From assembly GCF_001485415.1 (NCBI RefSeq), contig NZ_BCMQ01000011.1, positions 29,390 through 93,389 of the forward strand: 64,000 bases of DNA. Direction: 5' to 3'. Under the pieces are notes generated by a model. The model searched no databases. It saw only the letters and a list, made by a program, of their open reading frames with translations, and had not been told where the DNA came from. Position numbers and translations under genes: made by a program. Source of the stretch: Myroides odoratimimus (GTDB lineage Bacteria > Bacteroidota > Bacteroidia > Flavobacteriales > Flavobacteriaceae). This document shows positions 35,234 through 43,400 of the stretch, in pieces; within the stretch, counting starts at the first letter, position 1, and every line of letters starts with the position of its first letter.

Positions 35234-35869
35234 TTAGTTTTTTATCAGCTTCAAGCTTTCTCTGTAAATCAATACAGTATTTATGAACGTATAGATTGCT
35301 ATTAATCCTATTATCAGAGTAGCAAAGTCGGTGTTAGGTTTACTAATATATCTAGATAGCTCATATATAGTTAGCCCCATAAATACTAAGACATTAATAA
35401 TTTGTTTTTTAGATAAGGTCTTTAAATAAAAGCTTCTATAATTCTGTGTCTCTTTTAAGAATCTAAACATATTAAAAGATAACAAGACAGTAATCCCTAA
35501 GAGCACCACAGCAAACAGAAGTAAGTCATACCTAGTCCAATATGAGATACCGAAGTAGAATAAACCAAATAGCGCAGTCAGGGCTCCAGCTATTTTCCAT
35601 CTAGCACTCTCTTTTTCTGTCCACGAATTAGAGATAAAAGAAGGAATATGATTGTATTTAGAACTTAGATTAGGCCTTAGCATAGGTCGCCATTTATTAA
35701 ATACTAATATGAATGCACTATCAAAGTCAAGGTTATGTTGATTTATTTCATATTCTATTTCACATATAACATGATCTGTTACTTCTGCTATAATATCTTC
35801 ATATTGAATATTATATTCATTTATCTCACATTCTATTTGTTTTATTTCTAGGTTACTTAATGTTTTCAT
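35234..35869 (-). CDS. Array paralogue 2: type B small membrane protein
   Basis: This 211-residue copy belongs with paralogue 1. IIAEVTDHVICEIEYEINQH is its acidic motif, then FNKWRPMLRPNLSSKYNHIP and SFISNSWTEKESARWKIAGA, the latter shared with paralogue 1 (PSFISNTW, RWRIAG). Four hydrophobic segments follow (ALTALFGLFYFGISYW; LLLFAVVLLGITVLLSF; IINVLVFMGLTIYEL; TLIIGLIAIYTFINTVL). These two copies are probably the oldest of the set, since their N-termini have diverged most. Confidence 0.85.
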   Translation of the reverse strand: MKTLSNLEIKQIECEINEYNIQYEDIIAEVTDHVICEIEYEINQHNLDFDSAFILVFNKWRPMLRPNLSSKYNHIPSFISNSWTEKESARWKIAGALTALFGLFYFGISYWTRYDLLLFAVVLLGITVLLSFNMFRFLKETQNYRSFYLKTLSKKQIINVLVFMGLTIYELSRYISKPNTDFATLIIGLIAIYTFINTVLIYRESLKLIKN

Positions 35870-35883
35870 AGCATTTTCTTTTT

Positions 35884-36525
35884 TTAAGCAATCTGTGTAC
35901 GACGTTGTCTACTATTTTCTCTAGATAACACTATAATACTGATACAGTGGTATAGGGCAACTAATGATAGTAGGTCAAGGTCTCCCATAGTAAAGCCATT
36001 AATCATATATCCGTAAACTTTTATACCAAGTATAAGAGTGAATACAAGTAGTATACTACCAGATACCATAGATTTTAGAATCAAATAAGAAGCTCTATAG
36101 TTCTGTCTCTTGCGGTTCTTCATGAATAGTAGAATAGATAATACAAGACCTATCAAACTGATCGCAAAAAAGCTAATATTATGAGTGGTATGATCTAATT
36201 TTAAAAAGAGTGAGTTGATTAAGGCAAATAAGAAAGTGATAACACCTGCTATTCTCCATCTGTTATCATCTCTGCGATACCACGTATTAGAGATAAAAGA
36301 AGGGACATGTCTATACTTAAAGTCTTTTCTAGGAGTCAGCATAGGATGCCATTTATCAAATACTTGTATAAAAGCTTGTTCAAACTCGTATCCTGTATGA
36401 TATAGCTCTTCTATTTCACAGAAGATATGATCTGTCAATTCTTCTTTAAGATTGGCATAACGCACATTATATCTTGCTATCTCAGCGATAATTAGTTTTT
36501 GTTGGTTTATAGTAAGTGTTTTCAT
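35884..36525 (-). CDS. Array paralogue 1: type B small membrane protein next to padR
   Basis: This 213-residue protein begins 26 bp after padR. LKEELTDHIFCEIEEL is the acidic N-terminal motif (about 26-41), followed by FDKWHPMLTPRKDFKYRHVP and SFISNTWYRRDDNRWRIAGV. Four hydrophobic segments (VITFLFALINSLFL; ISFFAISLIGLVLSILLF; GSILLVFTLILGIKVYGY; LLSLVALYHCISIIVL) precede a basic tail, RENSRQRRTQIA. The acidic D-H-(I/L) helix recalls the permease-prefix/DUF1700-type domains that are also regulated by PadR proteins, but homology is not shown. Confidence 0.85.
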   Translation of the reverse strand: MKTLTINQQKLIIAEIARYNVRYANLKEELTDHIFCEIEELYHTGYEFEQAFIQVFDKWHPMLTPRKDFKYRHVPSFISNTWYRRDDNRWRIAGVITFLFALINSLFLKLDHTTHNISFFAISLIGLVLSILLFMKNRKRQNYRASYLILKSMVSGSILLVFTLILGIKVYGYMINGFTMGDLDLLSLVALYHCISIIVLSRENSRQRRTQIA

Positions 36526-36551
36526 TGTGTTTTGTCTTTGGTGGTTACCAA

Positions 36552-36887
36552 TTATGTCAATTTTAGGTTGACAATGTTCTGCATATTGCGGATAAAGCTT
36601 TCTAGCTCTTCCATTTTAGAAGTAGTTTCTTTTACTCCAGATTCTGTGAGCTTATAGTACTTACGTACTCGTCCATCTACACGCTCTAGTTCTACATCTA
36701 AGTATCCATCAGCTTCTAGCTTGTGAAGGGCAGGATAGAGAGCACCTTCTGTCAAGCTCATTTCTCCTTCGGTTACTTCCTTTACCTTTTGCGTGATTTC
36801 ATACCCATACATTCTCCCATTCTGATCGAGTAGTTTCATGATGATGGCATTGAGACTTCCTTTATAAAGTTGTTGTTGCTTTTTCAT
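36552..36887 (-). CDS. PadR-family transcriptional repressor
   Basis: This winged-helix regulator has 111 residues from ATG 36887 (MKKQQQLYKGSLNAIIMKLL). The longer frame from 36938 would run into the promoter. MYGYEITQKVKE and LTEGALYPALHKLEADGYLD form the HTH and wing, and RKYYKLTESGVKE is the PadR signature; the C-terminal helix serves dimerisation. PadR proteins of this short class repress membrane-protein operons and respond to envelope-active compounds or phenolics. It leads an operon of eleven membrane paralogues. An inverted repeat over its own promoter indicates autoregulation of the whole unit. Confidence 0.93.
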   Translation of the reverse strand: MKKQQQLYKGSLNAIIMKLLDQNGRMYGYEITQKVKEVTEGEMSLTEGALYPALHKLEADGYLDVELERVDGRVRKYYKLTESGVKETTSKMEELESFIRNMQNIVNLKLT

Positions 36888-36908
36888 ACTTAAGATTCTT
36901 ATGTATAG

Positions 36909-36949
36909 CAAAAGTATAAAAATATCTGATACCTCCAAATCTTAGGTAT
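36909..36949 (-). promoter_or_regulatory. padR promoter with overlapping inverted-repeat operator
   Basis: On the minus strand TTG (complement of 36936-36938), 19 nt, then TACTTTTG (complement of 36909-36916) is a perfect Bacteroidota promoter 21 bp before the padR ATG. The -33 TTG lies in the 9-nt spacer of ATACCT...AGGTAT (36929-36934 and 36944-36949). This fits the ATAC/GTAT-type operators known for PadR proteins and puts the site where it would exclude polymerase. Confidence 0.72.
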
Positions 36950-37178
36950 ATACTTTTTAGATACTTTTTATGTTTTGATGTATAAATGTTTGTTTAGTGT
37001 AAGTAATTAGCGTAAAATAGGTGTAAAGTGTTAATGGTTGAGACTGTCAGAGAATTGCCTTTTTGAGGTGGAAGGCTGCAGGAATGTTAAATAAAAGGCT
37101 TCTTTGAGTACAGTAACCTAAGTTACAGTTAACCTACAAGGGAAGTCATACCTTTACTCTTTTAAACAACAATGGACT

Positions 37179-37496
37179 ATGTTTGGTTTTATAAATAAGT
37201 TATTAGGATTAGATAAGGCAGAGTTACTATTCGCTTATATTCAGGAAGGAGCTATGCTGGTAGATGTACGTACAGTAGGAGAGTTTAAAAGTGGTTCTGT
37301 ACCTGGCGCTCTGAATATCCCATTAGATACATTAGAATCACAGTTGCATAAATTACCTAAAGAAAGCAAGATTGTCGTATTCTGTAGAAGTGGAATGCGC
37401 AGTGGTCAGGCGAAGCGTATGTTAGAGCAGAAAGGATATACACAAGTGATAAATGGTGGAACGTGGACTAAAGTCGCTAATGTAAAAGGAAGATAA
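37179..37496 (+). CDS. Single-domain rhodanese-like protein
   Basis: This 105-residue rhodanese domain has LVDVRTVGEFKSGSVPGALN (residues about 28-47) and the active-site Cys in VVFCRSGMRSGQAKRMLEQK (CRSGMR loop, about residue 71). It would transfer a persulfide sulfur to a thiol acceptor. A short N-terminal helix precedes the domain and no signal is present. It is 2 bp upstream of a methyltransferase gene, so the two form an operon. Confidence 0.9.
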   Translation: MFGFINKLLGLDKAELLFAYIQEGAMLVDVRTVGEFKSGSVPGALNIPLDTLESQLHKLPKESKIVVFCRSGMRSGQAKRMLEQKGYTQVINGGTWTKVANVKGR

Positions 37497-37498
37497 GC

Positions 37499-38113
37499 AT
37501 GAAAGAGTTTTGGAATGAGCGATATAAAGAACAAGAATATGCTTATGGGATAGCGCCTAATGCCTATCTAGAAGAAGTACTCAAGTCTAGTCGTGACAAG
37601 GAGGTTATATTAATGGCAGCTGAGGGAGAGGGGAGAAATGCGGTATATGCAGCGCAAAAAGGCTGGAGTGTAAAAGCCTTTGATCAAAGTATAGAAGCTA
37701 GGAATAAAGCACTTCAATTAGCTAAACAACACCATGTAGAGATTGACTATCTTGTCAGTGATGTTGAATCGTTATCTTACGAATTAGCATCAGTGGATGC
37801 AATAGCGTTGATTTATGCTCATTTTCCAGAGAGTGTAAGGAGGGCCTATCACAGACAGTTAGGAAGTTATGTCAAAGCAGGTGGAACATTGATACTAGAA
37901 GCCTTTGCTAAAGAGCATATCTATAAACAAAAAGAGAATCCCGATGTAGGAGGACCTAGTAACCCTACGATGCTGTATAGCGTAGAAGAATTAAAAGAGG
38001 ATTTCTGCGATTTCGAATTTATCAATCTAGAAGAGGTAGATATAGAGCTGTCAGAAGGTCTATATCACAGAGGAATAGCAAAAGTAATCAGAGGGATAGC
38101 GAAGAAGAAATAA
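37499..38113 (+). CDS. TehB-like SAM-dependent methyltransferase
   Basis: This 204-residue enzyme begins MKEFWNERYKEQEYAYGIAP, the opening of TehB/thiopurine-type methyltransferases. Motif I is VILMAAEGEGRNAVYAAQKG (about residue 36), and the acidic end of strand 2 is VKAFDQSIEARNKA. Chalcogen or small-thiol methylation is the usual role of relatives, and pairing with a rhodanese (sulfur transfer) fits, but the substrate is unproven. Confidence 0.85.
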   Translation: MKEFWNERYKEQEYAYGIAPNAYLEEVLKSSRDKEVILMAAEGEGRNAVYAAQKGWSVKAFDQSIEARNKALQLAKQHHVEIDYLVSDVESLSYELASVDAIALIYAHFPESVRRAYHRQLGSYVKAGGTLILEAFAKEHIYKQKENPDVGGPSNPTMLYSVEELKEDFCDFEFINLEEVDIELSEGLYHRGIAKVIRGIAKKK

Positions 38114-38132
38114 GACATAAAAGAATATATAT

Positions 38133-38165
38133 AAGCCTTGAAGCACTAGTTTCAAGGCTTTTTTT
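38133..38165 (+). terminator. Terminator of the rhodanese-methyltransferase operon
   Basis: AAGCCTTGAA (38133-38142) pairs with TTCAAGGCTT (38151-38160), followed by further T residues, 20 bp after the stop. Confidence 0.92.
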
Positions 38166-38315
38166 GTTGCAACAGGATAGTGAATATAGATAGGGTGATA
38201 CAGAGGTAAACGAAAAATGAAAAGTGTTTTTTCAATCTCTAATCAGCAAAATAGCAATAGTATGATGATCTAATGATTATGAAGTATGAGTCTTTCATCA
38301 AAGGAGAATACATGG

Positions 38316-38430
38316 AGTATAAAAGGAGCATTGTTGGACAAAGCTTGCCTTAGCTCCACCATTCTTGGGTTATTGTCCATGTATTGTCGAAGGATTTGCA
38401 TTGAAGCCCCTATTTTACTAGGGTTATAGC
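38316..38430 (+). repeat. Dispersed intergenic element, copy 2
   Basis: This stretch matches the complement of 11543-11657 over about 115 nt. The rest of the 578-bp gap between the methyltransferase terminator and the lipoprotein gene is AT-rich, with T runs and no gene; promoter elements for the lipoprotein are not clear there. Confidence 0.7.
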
Positions 38431-38743
38431 ATGATTGTATTTTAATGTATAGACTAGTTTTTTTAGTAACATGCTGTTATTAAGTGTGTTGTTGTTTTTT
38501 AGGAATAAAAAAAAGAGGTTGTTTTTTTTTTATTTTTGTGCTCAAAAAACGGATAATTACTGTTTTTAGAGAAAAAAAGTTGAGCAGAAGTTTAAAATAA
38601 TAACTTTATCAATTGAATAATTATTGAAATAGTAAAAAAGTAACACTTTTTTTTGTAGAAAAGAACATCAAATTGTTGTTAAAAAGACTTTACAATTGAA
38701 TTAATTAGCCACCTTTGTATACTATTAAAAAGAATAAAATAAG

Positions 38744-39328
38744 ATGAGAAGAATAAGTATTGTTGCAGTATTATTAGTTGGAATAGCATTTGTCTCTTGT
38801 AAGAAAGAGAAGAAAGTAGAGGCTATAGAACCTTTAGAAGAGGTAATAGAATTTCAGGAGCCTAAAGCTGATGCTGTAGGATCAGATATTGTATTAGGAG
38901 TAAGTAACTTTTTAAAGAATGAGTTTCTGACAGAAGCAGATTTGAAGGTGATGACAGATACAGACCGTCAGTTTAAGCTGTATGCTATTGATCTAAATGG
39001 AGATGGGAAGAAAGAAATCTTTGTAAGTCTTACAGGTACTTATTTCTGTGGATCAGGTGGGTGTACTACTTTGTTGCTTGGGTCTGATTATAAGTTAATC
39101 ACGAAGTTTACAGTGATGCAAGGAGCTATTTTTGTAGAACCTACTGTAGAGAATGATTGGAAAGTCTTAACTGTAAAATCAGATGGAGAATGGAAATCAC
39201 TAGTATATGCTAATGGTACATATCCTTCTAATCCTTCTGTAGTAGAGAAAGCGAAGTATGATGCACCGAGTGGGCACGCTGAGGTAGTCTTCGATCAAGA
39301 GCAGAAGTTAGATGTATATGAGTTTTAA
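38744..39328 (+). CDS. Lipoprotein with an EF-hand-like DxNGDGxxE loop
   Basis: This 194-residue protein has a lipoprotein signal (SIVAVLLVGIAFVSC, Cys at residue 20) and a Glu/Lys-rich linker. The mature part contains YAIDLNGDGKKEIFVSLTG (about residue 84), a calcium-binding-type loop of the kind seen in FG-GAP and EF-hand-like repeats, then TYFCGSGGCTTLLLG with two Cys residues that could form a disulfide. It is probably anchored in the envelope. The function is unknown. It is monocistronic with its own terminator. Confidence 0.8.
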   Translation: MRRISIVAVLLVGIAFVSCKKEKKVEAIEPLEEVIEFQEPKADAVGSDIVLGVSNFLKNEFLTEADLKVMTDTDRQFKLYAIDLNGDGKKEIFVSLTGTYFCGSGGCTTLLLGSDYKLITKFTVMQGAIFVEPTVENDWKVLTVKSDGEWKSLVYANGTYPSNPSVVEKAKYDAPSGHAEVVFDQEQKLDVYEF

Positions 39329-39345
39329 TCACTAAAATAAAGTAT

Positions 39346-39384
39346 AACCGCGGATGGATTAATTCTATTCGCGGTTTATTTTTT
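39346..39384. terminator. Terminator between the lipoprotein gene and the broken DUF6804 gene
   Basis: AACCGCG (39346-39352) pairs with CGCGGTT (39370-39376), followed by TATTTTTTTAT on the plus strand. It overlaps the 3' end of the minus-strand pseudogene. Confidence 0.8.
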
Positions 39385-39667
39385 TATTGCTGTTAGGGAT
39401 ATTGATAAATAGACCAATAGCAACTATGACATCCACTATATTCCAAATACTACGACCAAGAGCGACTTTTAAAAAAGGCTGAAACAGTAGCACTAGTACG
39501 ATATAGATAAACATCTCCGTTTTTTCTTCTCTATAATAAGATTTGTACGCAAAGTAACTAAATCCTATACAGGCCACAAAGCGAACGAATTAATAGAACC
39601 CATAAGGCAACTTTAAAAGACACAGTAAGAGTAAAACTGCAATAGTGATTTTGATAGCTTTTTCCAT
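39365..39667 (-). pseudogene. DUF6804-like small membrane protein with an in-frame nonsense codon
   Basis: Reading from ATG 39667 gives MEKAIKITIAVLLLLCLLKL PYGFY, then TAA at 39590-39592, then FVRFVACIGFSYFAYKSYY and on in the same frame to FQPFLKVALGRSIWNIVDVIV (in two segments) and the normal end. The product would have about 100 residues and three to four membrane helices, the expected length for this family as I recall it (LPYGYYQ..RF is usual). The stop sits where Gln (CAA) is expected, so a single C-to-T change explains it. Only the downstream 70 codons remain as an uninterrupted frame. Confidence 0.75.
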
Positions 39668-39778
39668 GAGTATGACAGGTGTGAAATAGAGTATTAAGAT
39701 ACGAAATAACTAGATTAAATGCGATGTCGCTAATTACTATTTCTAGAGAATAGGTTATTCGTATTTATCTTTTATAAC

Positions 39779-39890
39779 TATCGGCAAGTTTTGAAATAAA
39801 TTATCTGCTTATATGAGTTTTTTGCCGATATCGGCAAGTTTTTAAAATAAATTATCTATTTAGATTATTTTTTGCCGATAATGGCAAGTT
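39779..39890. repeat. Tandem 50-bp palindromic repeat (2.2 copies)
   Basis: There are two 50-bp units (39779-39828 and 39829-39878) plus a partial third (39879-39890). Each begins TATCGGCAAG, contains AAATAAATTATCT and ends TTTTTTGCCGA. At the junctions the ends create TTGCCGATATCGGCAA (39822-39837, a perfect 16-nt palindrome) and TTGCCGATAATGGCAA (39872-39887, one mismatch), 50 bp apart. They sit 126-237 bp upstream of the next operon. Confidence 0.85.
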
Positions 39891-40015
39891 GAAGAACGCT
39901 GTGTAAGTATTATTAAGGTGTTAAGATGTTTGATTTGCTATAGAATATAGCCAGTTATAGCTACTTACCTTTTTGTTAAAAGTCTTATCTTTCCTCTTTG
40001 AAAAAGAAAGAGATT

Positions 40016-40453
40016 ATGGCTGTAAAGAGAGTAAATATACAGATCAAACAATTGAATAGATTAAGTGCTGAGGTAGAGGGACTGACGATAGCGATAGTAG
40101 TATCCACAGATGCAATCACGGTAAGAGAGTTCCTTGGAGCTGTAGTGACACAGCAGGTAGAACAACATATACAGAAGTTCAAACAGCGCAGTACTGTAGA
40201 GCAGTTGACTGCTACACAAGAAGCCTTAGATAACATTCTATTCACTAGTAAACTCCGTTTTACCTCTCCTGAGAAGTACAGAGATATTGATATAGCAGAA
40301 GAGGTACAGCGTGTGATACAGGCGTATGAGGATCAGTTGTTCTTATTGTTTTATGGCGAACGAGAGTTGCTGTCATTAGAAGAGGTCATTGTATTGAATG
40401 ATACAGATGCCTTTGTATTTATTCCCCTTAATTTTTTAAAAGCTAGTTTTTAA
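40016..40453 (+). CDS. Small protein of unknown function at the head of the DUF4132 operon
   Basis: This cytoplasmic protein has 145 residues from ATG 40016 (MAVKRVNIQIKQLNRLSAEV); an in-frame TTG 18 nt earlier is less likely. It is mostly helical, with no signal or membrane segment and no motif I recognise. VSTDAITVREFLGAVVTQQV and RDIDIAEEVQRVIQAYEDQL are its most structured parts. It ends 10 bp before the giant DUF4132-type gene, which suggests that the two proteins work together. Confidence 0.75.
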   Translation: MAVKRVNIQIKQLNRLSAEVEGLTIAIVVSTDAITVREFLGAVVTQQVEQHIQKFKQRSTVEQLTATQEALDNILFTSKLRFTSPEKYRDIDIAEEVQRVIQAYEDQLFLLFYGERELLSLEEVIVLNDTDAFVFIPLNFLKASF

Positions 40454-40463
40454 ACAGATCCCA

Positions 40464-43400
40464 ATGAATAATAATATTGTAACTATACTAAGAGATTATC
40501 AAGTAGAGAACCGTACTTATGCAGAGATGCATGAGGAGCTTTATGCGATGGTGTATAACCAGGATTATGCTGGTGTAAAGTTAGAACCACATATCGCTAT
40601 ATTAGGACTACATTTTACTGGCAATAGTAGTAATCCAGAAGATTCTATTTATAGCCCTAAGGTATTTACGCGTTATGATGAGACTTTTGTAGAGATGCTA
40701 GCAAGTAATTCTGTTGGGATGTGGAGAGAAGTGGAGTATTACGCTTTATTGGTGTACTTTTTTGGAGAGAAGTTAGCGCCTTGGGTACAGGAATTATTAG
40801 ATCGAGTGGATGAATATATCTTAGGAGGACAATATGATATAAAAGAAGCGACGTGGCATAATGCAGAATATACATTCTTAAAACAGTGTAATGTTATTTC
40901 AGGACTGTTATATGGTATATCGTTCTATGATAATCATAACTATGATTCCTATAGCATAGAGTTGCCACTTCATAAGCAGGTGGAGTATAGTATGCACCTC
41001 TCGCTACCTAACTATCTTCCTTATGTATGGGCAGTAGCTTTAGATAGTGGAGAAGGGCAGTTAATCGAGGTAGTCGATACTATCTGTGATGGGGATAATG
41101 AGCATGGACGATGGACACCTTCTTTTTTATTGATGCTAATGGCTTCAAAGCAATCAAAGTATTGGGAGAAAGTAAAAGATATATTGGTAAACGCTGGTCG
41201 TGAAGAGGGAATTAGACAAGATATTACGAGGTTATTATCACATGTACAGGTAGCTAACTTAAAGTATTTTTTAGAAGTTATTCTCTCTCATAATTTAGTG
41301 CGTTATGAAGCAGTGCGTACAGAATTAGCATACCACTTTAGAAGTCATGTAGAGGATGACAAACAAGATAATGTAAAGCGACTATGTGAGTTGATGCTCT
41401 ATGCTATAAATCACTATGACTATTTTGACGAGAAAGAATTATCTACGTTTAATGAAAAAGAGTTTTACGCATTGATGCACTGTTATCTATGGATACACAG
41501 AGAGATGGCGTTTGGCTTTGTTGAGAGTGCATTTGAGGAAGTAGAGCGCAAGTTTCAGCTTGTAATATTAGAGTTCTTACCAAACTTTAATGAATATACG
41601 GTAGAGTCTGTCCTATTTAATAAAATATTAGAAAGTAGAGATCAAGAGTTTATCGCTATGCTTCTAAATAGAATAAACCAATATTTGGAAGGGAGTAGAG
41701 CTTCGAGGTATTTTATTCGACAAGAAAACTATGAAGACATATACCAAGTGTTTTATGACTTATATGAACAATATAAAAGTGGAAAGACACTTATCTTGAA
41801 GAGTAGTGTAATACCAGATTATTACAGAAGCTTTGAGTTAAATAAAGAAGAGTTATTGACTTCACTGTTGTATTTGACAGAGGAGTCATCAGAGAAGGCG
41901 AGGCTGTTTATAGACAAGCGAAATACCTTTACTGTTGATTTTAAAGAAGAGTTATTAAACGTATTGTTGTTTGGAGGTAAAGAATATGGACTTCAGGGGT
42001 ATGGATATAGTTTTAAAGGAGAGATACAACCTACCTATGAGGTGCAAAATGAGTTAGCTTTCGCTTATCTGAAAGAACGCAAAGAGACAATAGCTTTTGG
42101 TTGTATGCGATTCTTAACAATAGCGACCTTATCAAGTAGAGATGAAGAAGAGATAGTAGCATACTTTAAAGGGAAGTTTAAAAAGACACAACAGCACTTT
42201 ATCCGCCTATTAATATCTAGACAAGATGATTTTAAGGATAGACTGTTAGAACAATTAATATTAAGTGAGGATGTAAATCAACGTTTAACAGCAATGGAAG
42301 GGTTAGTGGTACTAGCTCAGAGAGATGAAATACACCATCAACTAGGTATTTGGCTTGCACAGTTAGATGAGCTAGGTATTCAGTATGCTAAAGAGGAAGA
42401 AGAATACTTAGTACTCTTGCGTGACTTTGGGCGTCAAGGAAAAGAAGGACAAGATACAGATATGGCATTATACGATGCTACTGTGGTGAGTGCTGTCGTA
42501 TTGCCTTCAGTGGAAGAGAATACTTTATTTAGCCAGCGCATTGCACATAATTGGGGACTTTCTAAGAAATGGGAAGAGGTAGTACGAGAGTTAGATAGTC
42601 TAGAGCACCTGATGAAACAATATGCTATGTATGAATATGAACATTTTAATTATGGAAAAGCAGAGAAGGTACTCTTAGGAACACATTTCACGAAGATGCA
42701 TAGTTATTCAGGTGATGATGAATGGACAGCAGAACAACACTTCCAAGATTACCCATTGTATGAAGTATGGAATCAGTGGTTTATGGATAGTAAGTTAGAT
42801 GCATTAGACTTATTCTTACTGCGTTGCGCTACTTCAGAAACAGAGGTCCCTGAATTGATAAAACCATTATTAGATGGGAAGTTGCCTTATTTCTATAATG
42901 AACTCTCAGCTAAATATGATAACTACTGGTATGCGATGGGAACAGTCTTTTCTTGTTTAACCTATCAATATCCATTTAAAGAAAAAACGACCTATTGCTT
43001 AGATGGTTTAAAAACAATATACAACAGTATTACTCAAGAAGTATTAGATTTAGAGATACGCACTTCTGTTTATGGAGAAGAGTATAGCTATACATGGGTA
43101 GATTATACAGATTTATCTTGGTATGCTGAGTTTATACCTATAGAGGATTTAACAGAAGAACAGTGTTTAGCATATTTCAGACTATTGCGTTGGCGTCAAT
43201 TGAATTGTAATAAAGTAGATGATAGCTATTATCTGTTACCTTTTGAATTGATGGCTATTGCCTATGATAAGAATGAAATTACGCGAGATGAGTTTATACA
43301 GTATCTTGTAGTTATAGATAATAGAAAGTCTTATTTCAGTTCAATGTTATCTCCTTTTACAAAGCGATTTATAAACGATAAAGTACAGCAAGTCTTGGTT

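Noticed and set aside
39779..39890. The 50-bp tandem repeat as a CRISPR remnant
   Set aside because: The units are directly adjacent without spacers, and the whole unit, not just an end, is repeated.
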